Below, piece after piece: positions 54,474-63,158 of a DNA stretch of 64,000 nucleotides. Location of the stretch: contig NZ_QUKD01000014.1 of NCBI RefSeq assembly GCF_003480915.1, positions 1-64,000 of the forward strand, written 5' to 3'. The stretch's first letter is position 1. Each line of letters begins with the position of its first letter. The DNA is from Parabacteroides sp. TM07-1AC. GTDB taxonomy: Bacteria; Bacteroidota; Bacteroidia; Bacteroidales; Tannerellaceae. The notes below the pieces were generated by a model that searched no databases, was not told the DNA's origin, and saw only the letters and a list, made by a program, of their open reading frames with translations. The position numbers and the translations under genes were made by a program.

Positions 54474-54591
54474 CAAAAAGAAAAAATATACCGTACTTTG
54501 CAACTAATATATAACGACCAAAAAACTAAATAATAAGGAACAAAACATTAAAAGTTCGCAAGTGAGGCGACAGAGTATAAGTAGAAGCTTG

Positions 54592-54599
54592 TATCTTTG
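54592..54599 (+). promoter_or_regulatory. -7 promoter box of the TPR regulator gene
   Basis: TATCTTTG is a full TAnnTTTG match, only seven bases before the ATG at 54606. Transcription would begin at or next to the start codon. Confidence 0.6.
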
Positions 54600-54605
54600 T
54601 CGCTT

Positions 54606-55832
54606 ATGATAGGGATATTCTTTTTTATTTGTCTGCTAGTCTCCTGCTCTTCCGAAGCCGGACGGCAAGAGACCATACCTGCCGAATCACTTCTCCGGCA
54701 GGCTGCATTCTATGAAGAACGGTTACAATATCTTCCTGCTTTAGCGATGTATCAACAGGCAGCGAGATTGGCTGAAAAGGAAAAAGACAGCGTTGCTTTA
54801 TCTTCTGTTTACCGGAGGATGGGAAATATATACCGGAACCAATCCTTGAAGCATGAAGCGTTGCAATGCGAAAAAAAGGCCTTGTCTTACATCAGTAATG
54901 CCAACGATTCCCTGCGGATGGGGCTTTATCGGGAAATAGGCGATATCCATGCCTTGACCGGAGAGGCGGATAGTGCATGCTATTATTATCAGATAGGCGG
55001 TTGCCGGATCAGTCAGGCAAAGATATTACAACAGGGAGGACGCTGCCGGGAAGCCGAACTGTTATTGAAAGAGGAACTCGAACAAGATATTTCCGAAGAA
55101 GAGAAAGCGGAGCTCTGTCTGGCATTGGCTGACCTGAAAATATTTTCAGGCGAATTGGAAGAAGCAGAGGACTATCTAAGCCATGTGCCCGCTTCCCATC
55201 CACATGTATATGCTTCCCTGTCCCGGATTGCCGAGAGACGTGGAGACAGTCTGCAGGCTGACTTTTACCGAAAAAATTATTCCCATTATTTGTCTTCCCT
55301 GCGGCAGGAGAAAGAACAGAATCAGATAGCCCAGCTTCTTTTTACTTCTGAACAGAGAGTGTGGGAGAATCGTTTGTCGAATGCCGAAAAGACACAAAAA
55401 GGACAGGTCTTTTTCTGGATCGGTCTGCTGGCCGCTTGTGGAATCGGGGGCTGGAGCTATTTCCGTTACTGGAAGAAGAAGACTGTTGTTGCGTTGTCTG
55501 AAATAGAATTTCAATCATCTGAAGTGTATCAGCGTTTCCACAGAAAAGAAGAATGGAAGCCGGCTCCCAAAGACTGGGAAGAGTTGCTGCAGGCGGTGAA
55601 CGGCACCTACCCCGAATTTCGTGAACGGCTGAAGAGGAAGATCCCGAAATTAAGTGAACAGGAATGGCGCATGTGTTGCCTGATTAAAATGGATGTTCCC
55701 CCTTCGGTAACCGCCATGCTGCTGTGTTGTACGAATCAGGCTATTTCGATGCGCCGTGTCCGCCTGTATCAGAAAATGACGGGAGAAAAGGGGACACCGG
55801 AGCTATGCGATGCCTTTATTCGTGATTTTTAA
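54606..55832 (+). CDS. TPR-containing membrane-anchored regulator
   Basis: The ATG at 54606 is preferred over an upstream in-frame TTG because that TTG lies within the promoter box. The 408-residue lipoprotein (LLVSC, about Cys13) has TPR-like helices at about 35-205, a transmembrane helix at about 268-284 (FFWIGLLAACGIGGW), and a C-terminal domain with LSEQEWRMCCLIKMDVPPSVTAMLLCCTNQAISMRRVRLY that resembles a helix-turn-helix. This layout is common in Bacteroidetes one-component envelope regulators. The gene lies 66 bases before the propeller lipoprotein, which may be its target or sensor partner. Confidence 0.75.
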   Translation: MIGIFFFICLLVSCSSEAGRQETIPAESLLRQAAFYEERLQYLPALAMYQQAARLAEKEKDSVALSSVYRRMGNIYRNQSLKHEALQCEKKALSYISNANDSLRMGLYREIGDIHALTGEADSACYYYQIGGCRISQAKILQQGGRCREAELLLKEELEQDISEEEKAELCLALADLKIFSGELEEAEDYLSHVPASHPHVYASLSRIAERRGDSLQADFYRKNYSHYLSSLRQEKEQNQIAQLLFTSEQRVWENRLSNAEKTQKGQVFFWIGLLAACGIGGWSYFRYWKKKTVVALSEIEFQSSEVYQRFHRKEEWKPAPKDWEELLQAVNGTYPEFRERLKRKIPKLSEQEWRMCCLIKMDVPPSVTAMLLCCTNQAISMRRVRLYQKMTGEKGTPELCDAFIRDF

Positions 55833-55898
55833 GCAGATGTGAACTGATGTGAAACCGAGAAAAGAGGCTTTCTTCTACTTTTGTCTGAAAAAAAGCGT

Positions 55899-57095
55899 AT
55901 GAAAAAGGTATTGTTCGGGCTCATGGCAGCCATTCTTATTAGTACCGGATGCGGATCGAAAAAGTCTTCCGGTGAGTTGCTTCAGATCGATCTGACGGCA
56001 AAAGACTTTGCTTCCGGTCAGGTGGAAATAGCAGACGAGATAGAATCGGTCGAATACATTCCCCTGGAACTGACGGATGAATCTTTGATCGCCAATATAT
56101 TGGATATAGCGGTTACCGATGAGTATATATTCGTTTATTCTACCCGTCAGGATGGTGTGTTGCAGTTCGACCGGAAAGGTCATTTTCTTCGTCGGATAGC
56201 GAAGACAGGAAACGGCCCGGGGGAAACGGGGCAGATCATATCGTTCACGGTTGATGAAGAAAACCGTCTGTTCTGTGTCAGTGAGTACTTCTCTACCTCT
56301 TTTTATTCTTTTTACGGAGAGTTTATCAAGAAGATAACAAGTTTGCATCCTTATTCTTACCAGCTTTCCGTCGGACCGAACGTGATGGCCGAATTGGGCA
56401 GAATGTATGTTCCGTTGAATGTTCCGGGTATGTTCAGTCTGGGAATCTTTAACTGGGCGACGGATGATACGATCGCGCTTCGCCCGACCATTGGGAATAT
56501 GAACCTGATGCCGTTGGAAGAAACCAGTCTGAAAGGATGGATATATAACGGAAGCATGGACGGTTGGTTTTGCTATTCAGAAGGAACCGATACGGTCTGG
56601 AATGTGAATGCCAAAACGATTTCACCGGCTTTCCTTGTCAACAACGGCTATTCTGCATCGGAGGAAAAGGAGATGCGTTCGTCTAAAACCGGAAACGCAT
56701 CTGTCGACGGCACATACAGCGTTTTTAATATCTTCGAAACGCCCCGTTCTTATTTTGCTAAATGCTTCCAAAGCTCCAATGAATCTAAATTCTTTTTATA
56801 TCGACTGGATAAGCAGACTGGTGCCTTGAGTCGTGAAGCATCAGATATTGACGCTATGGAACTATTCGAACACAACAGGGCGCTGACCGGCATCGGAGTC
56901 CGCAACGAAACGGACGGCGGACTTCCTGTCTGGCCTTTTTTCTCTTATCCGGCTAAGAAGCTGATGATACAGGTGAATACAGCAGTAGAAATTGAATATC
57001 TGAAAGAAAAAGATCCGAAGTTGAAGAAACATCCTGTGTTGCAGAAAATAACAGAAGAATCGAATCCGCTGGTCACTATTTATCATTTGCGCTAA
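55899..57095 (+). CDS. Six-bladed beta-propeller lipoprotein (BF3164-like)
   Basis: The start at 55899 gives MKKVLFGLMAAILISTGCGSKK, a standard lipoprotein signal (Cys18); an upstream in-frame TTG is less likely. The 398-residue product resembles the six-bladed beta-propeller lipoproteins of Bacteroidetes (BF3164-like, DUF4934/DUF5128 type), with VEYIPLELTDESLIANILDIAVTDEYIFVYS and LQFDRKGHFLRRIAKTGNGPGE as the first blades. Such genes often follow TPR regulators as here. A TACTTTTG box sits about 16 bases upstream, so it may have its own promoter. Function unknown. Confidence 0.85.
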   Translation: MKKVLFGLMAAILISTGCGSKKSSGELLQIDLTAKDFASGQVEIADEIESVEYIPLELTDESLIANILDIAVTDEYIFVYSTRQDGVLQFDRKGHFLRRIAKTGNGPGETGQIISFTVDEENRLFCVSEYFSTSFYSFYGEFIKKITSLHPYSYQLSVGPNVMAELGRMYVPLNVPGMFSLGIFNWATDDTIALRPTIGNMNLMPLEETSLKGWIYNGSMDGWFCYSEGTDTVWNVNAKTISPAFLVNNGYSASEEKEMRSSKTGNASVDGTYSVFNIFETPRSYFAKCFQSSNESKFFLYRLDKQTGALSREASDIDAMELFEHNRALTGIGVRNETDGGLPVWPFFSYPAKKLMIQVNTAVEIEYLKEKDPKLKKHPVLQKITEESNPLVTIYHLR

Positions 57096-57131
57096 TAAAA
57101 GGCACGAATAAATTTTGCCTACAATAAAAGA

Positions 57132-57174
57132 TCCTGTTTCTTTAAGAAACCAAAGTGTTCTTATTGAAACAGGA
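57132..57174. terminator. Hairpin between convergent propeller and efflux genes
   Basis: TCCTGTTTC and GAAACAGGA form a 9-bp stem. Inside it TAAGAA and TTCTTA continue the pairing after a TT/TT internal loop. The minus-strand side is followed by a T-rich tail, so it most likely ends the efflux operon and perhaps both transcripts. Confidence 0.68.
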
Positions 57175-57226
57175 CCGATTGTAAATTAAGGTTTGGTTAA
57201 AGTATTATGAATTCTCAAATGTTACT

Positions 57227-58588
57227 TTATTCTCTGCCGCCACCCAACGCATGATAGAGGTTTATCATGCTTTGTATCTCGGTGAACCGGTTGGCGGTTT
57301 GTGACAATTGTGCACTTAACAGTGATTGGCGGGCTGTCAGTACTTCCAGATAGGTATTTGTTCCGTATTCCATCAATAAGGAGGTACTCTGCAACGCTTT
57401 TTCCAAAGACGTAATTTGTTTCTCGTACAAGGCTGTCTTTGCTTTGCTGCTTTGGCAAGCCACCAATGCATCGTTGACTTCACTTCCGGCATTCAAAAGA
57501 GCCTGCTGGAATGCCAGGCTGGCTTCTTCCTGCTGGGCTTTGGCTATGCGATATTGAGCTGTGATTTGTCCTTTGTTGAACAAAGGCTGCGTCAATGAAC
57601 CGACAGCCGATGCCAGGAATTTACCCGGATTGACAATCATGCCTCCGGCCGAGTTGGTCCAACCGGCGCTTCCGCTCAACACGATAGAGGGGTAGAAAGC
57701 TGCACGCGCTTGATTTGTTGCATAGAAAGCCTGTTCCAATGAACGTTCGGCTGAACGGACATCAGGACGGTTTGCCAACAACTGCATAGGGATTCCGACA
57801 GCTACATCTTCCGGGAACTGCTGTTCGGCCAATTTGCCGCGCTCGTACCGACGAGGAGTTTCAGCAAGCAATAACGAAAGGCTGTTTTCTACCTGATTGA
57901 TTTGTTCTTTCAGGTTGACTATGGATGTTTGCACACTGTAGTAGGCAGCTTCCATTTGTGAAGTGGCTGCCTCGTTTGCTAAACCGGCATCCATCAATGC
58001 ACGAGTAGAAGCTACCGCCTCTTTCCAGGACTCTTCCGTTTGTTGAGAGATTAATAACTGCTCATCCAGCATCAATAGCGTATAATAGGTGTTTGCTATT
58101 CCGGCAATCAGTTGGGTACGGATGGCCTGCTGATAGTCTTTGCTTTGGGCGTATAACGCTTTTGCTTGTTGCTTGGCATTGCGCAGACGTCCGAAAATGT
58201 CTAATTCCCAGCTGGCAGTGACAGGCAATGTATATGTTTGAGTTGCTTTGCCACCATCGAAACTGCTTACTGTTCCTTGTGGAGTAAGGGCCAGTGAAGG
58301 CAAAAAGGCCAGTTTTGCCGACAGCAATGATGCTTCCGCTTCTTCCACTCTCAGTTGGGCGGACAAAAGGTCTGTATTGTTTTGCAACCCCTGTTCGATA
58401 AGTGTTTGCAGCTGCGGGTCTGTAAAAAGTTCCCGCCAGTTGATATTACCGAAGTTTGTTGTATCATCGATGACCACCTCTTCTCCGTATAAATTATCCG
58501 GAGTTGTTGTAGCCGGTTGATATTTGGTGTATATGCCGCAACTACTAAGTAAGGCAGTTGCGGTTGTCAATACAATTATTTTCTTCAT
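57227..58588 (-). CDS. Outer-membrane efflux lipoprotein (OprM/NodT type)
   Basis: The 453-residue lipoprotein (LLSSC, Cys17) belongs to the TolC-like outer-membrane factor family. Long paired helices with DLLSAQLRVEEAEASLLSAKLAFLPSLAL and the second repeat RAAFYPSIVLSGSAGW show the duplicated alpha-barrel design. It forms the exit duct of the tripartite RND pump. The gene is the last of three and follows the RND gene by three bases. Confidence 0.93.
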   Translation of the reverse strand: MKKIIVLTTATALLSSCGIYTKYQPATTTPDNLYGEEVVIDDTTNFGNINWRELFTDPQLQTLIEQGLQNNTDLLSAQLRVEEAEASLLSAKLAFLPSLALTPQGTVSSFDGGKATQTYTLPVTASWELDIFGRLRNAKQQAKALYAQSKDYQQAIRTQLIAGIANTYYTLLMLDEQLLISQQTEESWKEAVASTRALMDAGLANEAATSQMEAAYYSVQTSIVNLKEQINQVENSLSLLLAETPRRYERGKLAEQQFPEDVAVGIPMQLLANRPDVRSAERSLEQAFYATNQARAAFYPSIVLSGSAGWTNSAGGMIVNPGKFLASAVGSLTQPLFNKGQITAQYRIAKAQQEEASLAFQQALLNAGSEVNDALVACQSSKAKTALYEKQITSLEKALQSTSLLMEYGTNTYLEVLTARQSLLSAQLSQTANRFTEIQSMINLYHALGGGRE

Positions 58589-58591
58589 ATA

Positions 58592-61500
58592 TTAATTATT
58601 TTCATTGTTTAAACTGTCGCGCTCGGCTTGGCTTTTTTGTTTTTCCAACGCGACCTGGACATCGGTTTCCACTTCCATCGGCGGGCGAATCTTTTCTTGC
58701 AGATACTCGAAAATGATATAGAATACCGGTACAACAAACAATAAGGCCAATGTTCCGACAGCCATACCACCGACAACGCCTGTTCCCAATGAACTGTTAC
58801 CGTTGGCACCGGCTCCGGAAGCGAACATCAGCGGAAGCATACCGAAAATCATGGTAAGTACGGTCATCAGGATCGGACGCAGACGGGCCTGTGCTGCCGA
58901 ATAGGCCGATTCTACGATGCCCATTCCCTGGCGGCGACGCTCGATGGCAAACTCTGTAATCAAAATAGCCGTTTTAGCTAAAAGACCAATTAACATAATT
59001 ACACCAGTCTGCAAGTAAATATTGTTTTCCAATCCGAATAATTTAGCGAACAGGAATGAACCCATCAAGCCAAACGGTACGGAAAGGATAACCGCCCAAG
59101 GCACAAGGAAGCTTTCGTAAAGACAAGCCAGAATCAAGTAGATAAGCAAGATACAGACGGCATAGATAAAGAGTGTTTGAGAACCTCCGCTACTAGCCTC
59201 TTCTCGTGCCATACCACCATATTCGTAACCGTAGCCTGTAGGTAACATTTGTGCGGCCACCTCTTCAATAGCTTTCTGTACTTCACCTGTAGAATAGCCC
59301 GGAACCGGATTTACATTCACTGTGATACAGCTAAACAGGTTGAAACGGTTGGCGACTTCCGGGCCTAACACGCGTTTGAGCGTTACAAACTGGCTAATCG
59401 GGGCCATTTCTGTACCGTTTCTTACGAACATGTTGTTCAGCGCTTGTTCATCCAAACGATATTCCGGTGAAGCCTGCGACATGACGCGATATACTTTTCC
59501 GAATTGGTTGTAGTTGGAAACGTAGGCACCACCGCAATAACTGCCCAGTACATCAAGCACTGTCGAAGGTGAAATACCCGCACGTTTACATTTGGCAGCA
59601 TCTACATCCACTGCAATTTGGGGGAAGTTCATAGCATACGAAGTATAAGCCATAGCCACTTCCGGACGCTGGTTTAATGCTCCGATATATTGCATGGCTT
59701 TTTGGTAGAACGTGCCCATATCCCCTCCGGTACGATCCTGCAAGTTAAGCTCAATGGAGTTACCCATACCGTAACCCGGAATCATACCTGGCTGGAAGCA
59801 GAATATCTGCGCCTCTTTGATTTGAGCGAATTGTGCATTCAATCGGGTGATTACGGCATCGGAAACATGTTCGCTGCCTTTACGCTCACTCCAGTCTTTC
59901 AAACGGATGATAGCCATACCGTAAGATGTACCCTGACCAGCCAGGAAACCGTAACCGGCTACTCGGGAGTAGTGTTCTATTTCAGGGGTGTTTTTGAGGA
60001 TGTTTTCTACCTTGTCCAACACCTTGGTCGTCTCTGCCAACGTACTACCCGGAGCAATCGCCACGTTGGCCATGATAGTTCCTTGGTCTTCCTGAGGAAC
60101 AAGACCTGTTTTGGTACTGCTGATCAACCATCCTAATAAGACGATAGCTCCTACCATACCAACCCACACCATCCAACGGTGGTGGATAAAGAACATCACT
60201 CCTTTTTTGTATTTGCCCAATACGGCGTTGAACGAAGCATTATAAGCGGCGCGTACCCGTCCGTTGAAACTTTTGGCACTCTTGGTACCATCACTAGGAC
60301 GCATCATCATGGCACAAAGAGCCGGACAGAGTGTTAAGGCACAAATCATCGAAAGACCTACGGAGGTTGCCATCGTCACGCCAAACTGCGTATAGAAGAT
60401 ACCGGATGTTCCTCCCATAAAAGTAACCGGAATAAACACGGCCATGAACACACATGTACAAGAAATAACGGCCATGGTTACATCCCCCATCGCATCTTTC
60501 GTAGCCTGATAAGCCGATTGATAACCGGCATCGAATTTGGCTTGCACGGCCTCTACCACCACGATGGCATCATCCACCACCGTACCGATGGCAAGCACCA
60601 ATGCAAACAGGGTCAGGATGTTGATTGTGAACCCGGCAGCTGTTAAGCAAGCAAATGTACCGATCAGTGAAACAATGATGGCGATAGAAGGAATAAGCGT
60701 ACTCTTGAAGTCCTGCAGGAAGAAATATACCACCAAGATTACAAGTATGATGGCGACGATCAATGTCTCTACTACATTATATATAGAAGCGAAAAGGAAG
60801 TCGTTGGAACTCATCATCGTGATAAATTCCATACCGGCGGGCAATTCCTTTTCTATCTCTTTCAATTCGGCGGCAATGCGTTCGTTTACTTCTGTCGCAT
60901 TAGAACCTGCCACTTGGTAAATTAAGAATGTTACGGCAGGTTTACCGTCCATCTGACTGTCGAAACCATAGCTCAATGTTCCCAATTCTACTTTGGCCAC
61001 ATCTTTCAGACGCAACACGGAGCCATCTTCTTGGGCACGGACAACGATGTTTTGAAATTCTTCCACGCTTTTCAAACGTCCGCGATATTTCATGGTGTAT
61101 TGGAATACATTCTTTGAGTTTTCACCTAATGAACCGGTAGGTGCTTCGATATTTTGTTCTCCCAGAATAGAAGTCACGTCTGAGGGTATCAATCCATATT
61201 GAGCCATACGTTCGGGATTCAACCAGATACGCATACTATAGGTATCGCCCAACTCCATAACGTCACCAACGCCTTCGATACGTTTGATACGTGGCACAAC
61301 GTTAATATCCAGGTAGTTTCCGAGGAATGTCTTGTCATAGCGTCCGTTTGAACTGACAAGTGCATCGATTTGTAAGAAACTGGTCTGACGTTTCTGTGTG
61401 CTGACACCGATACGGGTTACTTCGGCAGGTAATAAACCTTGTGCTTTTGTTACGCGGTTTTGGACGTTGACGGCTGCCATATCGGGGTCTGTCCCTTGTT

Positions 61501-61786
61501 TGAAGTACACTTCGATAGTCGCCGAACCTGCATTGGTGGCTGTGGAAGTCATGTACATCATATTTTCCACACCATTGATACTTTCTTCCAGTGGCATAAT
61601 GACACTGTTCATCACGGCATCAGCATCTGCTCCGGTATAGCTTGCCGATACATGGACCGTAGGAGGGGCAATATCCGGATATTGCTCGACCGGCAAGGTA
61701 AAGAGCGAAATGAGTCCTATCGCCAAAATAAGAATGGAGATAGATATGGCCATAACAGGCCGTTTGATAAAAATATTTCCTTTCAT
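58592..61786 (-). CDS. RND multidrug efflux permease (HAE1, AcrB-like)
   Basis: The 1064-residue inner-membrane transporter has 12 helices and two large periplasmic loops. The proton relay Asp-Asp is in LAIGTVVDDAIVVVEAV (about 407-408). ITISILILAIGLISLFTLPVEQYPDIAPP-type opening, the FMGGTSGIFYTQFG segment and GGMAVGTLALLFVVPVFY at the end are typical of HAE1 pumps. It exports hydrophobic drugs, bile acids or similar toxic compounds using proton influx. It is the middle gene of the operon. Confidence 0.95.
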   Translation of the reverse strand: MKGNIFIKRPVMAISISILILAIGLISLFTLPVEQYPDIAPPTVHVSASYTGADADAVMNSVIMPLEESINGVENMMYMTSTATNAGSATIEVYFKQGTDPDMAAVNVQNRVTKAQGLLPAEVTRIGVSTQKRQTSFLQIDALVSSNGRYDKTFLGNYLDINVVPRIKRIEGVGDVMELGDTYSMRIWLNPERMAQYGLIPSDVTSILGEQNIEAPTGSLGENSKNVFQYTMKYRGRLKSVEEFQNIVVRAQEDGSVLRLKDVAKVELGTLSYGFDSQMDGKPAVTFLIYQVAGSNATEVNERIAAELKEIEKELPAGMEFITMMSSNDFLFASIYNVVETLIVAIILVILVVYFFLQDFKSTLIPSIAIIVSLIGTFACLTAAGFTINILTLFALVLAIGTVVDDAIVVVEAVQAKFDAGYQSAYQATKDAMGDVTMAVISCTCVFMAVFIPVTFMGGTSGIFYTQFGVTMATSVGLSMICALTLCPALCAMMMRPSDGTKSAKSFNGRVRAAYNASFNAVLGKYKKGVMFFIHHRWMVWVGMVGAIVLLGWLISSTKTGLVPQEDQGTIMANVAIAPGSTLAETTKVLDKVENILKNTPEIEHYSRVAGYGFLAGQGTSYGMAIIRLKDWSERKGSEHVSDAVITRLNAQFAQIKEAQIFCFQPGMIPGYGMGNSIELNLQDRTGGDMGTFYQKAMQYIGALNQRPEVAMAYTSYAMNFPQIAVDVDAAKCKRAGISPSTVLDVLGSYCGGAYVSNYNQFGKVYRVMSQASPEYRLDEQALNNMFVRNGTEMAPISQFVTLKRVLGPEVANRFNLFSCITVNVNPVPGYSTGEVQKAIEEVAAQMLPTGYGYEYGGMAREEASSGGSQTLFIYAVCILLIYLILACLYESFLVPWAVILSVPFGLMGSFLFAKLFGLENNIYLQTGVIMLIGLLAKTAILITEFAIERRRQGMGIVESAYSAAQARLRPILMTVLTMIFGMLPLMFASGAGANGNSSLGTGVVGGMAVGTLALLFVVPVFYIIFEYLQEKIRPPMEVETDVQVALEKQKSQAERDSLNNENN

Positions 61787-61797
61787 ATTTTGCTGAT

Positions 61798-62907
61798 TTA
61801 TTTTACTTGTGTTCCTTCACGTACCAATCCGGCTCCTTCGGATACAATTTCTTCGCCGACCTTAAGCCCGTCGAGTACGATATATTCACGGCCGTCGCTG
61901 ATTTCAGCAACGGTAATTAATGTAGAAACGGCCTTGCCATCGACTACTTTGTAAACAAGGGTTTTATCTTGCAAACGGACTGTTGCGCCTTGTGGGATAA
62001 CGATGCAGTCTGTGTAGGTTTGCGGAATGAGTACATTGCCGGATGCTCCGCTATGGAGCAGGCGGGATTCATTCGGGAATACGGCTCTAACGCCTACCGT
62101 ACCGGTTTTGCGGTCGATCACTCCGCTGATAGATTCAATTTTCCCTTTCTGCTCATAAACAGACTGGTCGTTCAGTTTCAATGTGACTTCCGGCATATTG
62201 GCCAACGCTTCATCCATGCTTTTGTACTGACGGCTCATGGCCAACAGCTGGTTTTCCGTCATGGAGAAGTACACATACATGTTTGAATTGTCGGAAACAG
62301 TTGTCAACGGCTGCGGAATATTGGCACTGACCAATGCTCCGGCACGATAAGGCAGCATACCGACTACTCCGTCGCTTGGACTTTTTACTTCTGTATAAGA
62401 AAGGTTGTTTTTTGCATTTAACTCCTGTGCTTCTGCCTGTGACAGTTGCGCTTTGGCTGTCAGGTAATTGTTTTGGCTTGTTTTCAGATTGAATTCGGAA
62501 ACAACTTTTTTGGCAAACAGTTCTTTTGTGCTGTTGTAATTCAATTCGGCAGTACCTAAAGCTGCTTTTGCAACCTCAACGTTGGCTTGAGCCGTTTTCA
62601 AAGCTGCCTTATAAGGTACTTGGTCGATTACAAAAAGTAACTGTCCTTTTCGTACAACCTGTCCTTCTGTTACGCAGAGTCGTTCGATAGTTCCTGATAC
62701 TTGCGGATAAATATCTATATCTTGGCGACCGCGAATAGACGCTGAATAGGGCATGGTCAGCTCCCTATTGGCTGTTGAAACTTTCATTGTTGCGTAAGAC
62801 GCTTTCATCTGTGCATCCGACGTCTCTTTTTTACAGGATGTCATCCACATTGTCGTACAACCAATAATCATCATCAGCTGTATCCATCTTGCTTTTGCTT
62901 GTATCAT
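61798..62907 (-). CDS. RND periplasmic adaptor (membrane fusion protein)
   Basis: The 369-residue lipoprotein (lipobox MTSC, Cys25) has the lipoyl-like halves IRGRQDIDIYPQVSGTIERLCVTEGQVVRKGQLLFVID and LSYTEVKSPSDGVVGMLPY around a helical hairpin (about 95-165). A beta-barrel and a membrane-proximal domain follow. It links the pump and the outer-membrane duct and is the first gene of the operon. No regulator gene is adjacent on this side; the next gene is a divergent U32 peptidase. Confidence 0.94.
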   Translation of the reverse strand: MIQAKARWIQLMMIIGCTTMWMTSCKKETSDAQMKASYATMKVSTANRELTMPYSASIRGRQDIDIYPQVSGTIERLCVTEGQVVRKGQLLFVIDQVPYKAALKTAQANVEVAKAALGTAELNYNSTKELFAKKVVSEFNLKTSQNNYLTAKAQLSQAEAQELNAKNNLSYTEVKSPSDGVVGMLPYRAGALVSANIPQPLTTVSDNSNMYVYFSMTENQLLAMSRQYKSMDEALANMPEVTLKLNDQSVYEQKGKIESISGVIDRKTGTVGVRAVFPNESRLLHSGASGNVLIPQTYTDCIVIPQGATVRLQDKTLVYKVVDGKAVSTLITVAEISDGREYIVLDGLKVGEEIVSEGAGLVREGTQVK

Positions 62908-62930
62908 ATGTCTTAATTTGTTAAATGCCG

Positions 62931-62938
62931 CAAAATTA
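62931..62938 (-). promoter_or_regulatory. -7 promoter box of the RND efflux operon
   Basis: The minus strand reads TAATTTTG, a TAnnTTTG match about 24 bases before the ATG at 62907. An AT-rich stretch with repeated CTATAT/ATATAG dyads lies upstream (62970-63003) and might bind a regulator. Confidence 0.5.
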
Positions 62939-63123
62939 ACAGATAAATGTGGGAAAAAAATTGTCTGAATGTCTATATAGATATTCTATATTTATAATAT
63001 ATAGGAATTTTAAGAGAATAAAATCTAATGAAATAAAATAAATATGTGATATTATTATGTGCATTGTCCGATGCCGGATAAAAAGTTAACTGGTTTTATC
63101 TTAGAAGTATGCGAAGAAAGCCG

Positions 63124-63131
63124 TATCTTTG
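63124..63131 (+). promoter_or_regulatory. -7 promoter box of the U32 peptidase gene
   Basis: TATCTTTG matches TAnnTTTG and lies 28 bases before the proposed TTG start at 63159. Confidence 0.6.
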
Positions 63132-63158
63132 TAGTTTCTAATTTAAAACCAAACAGCT

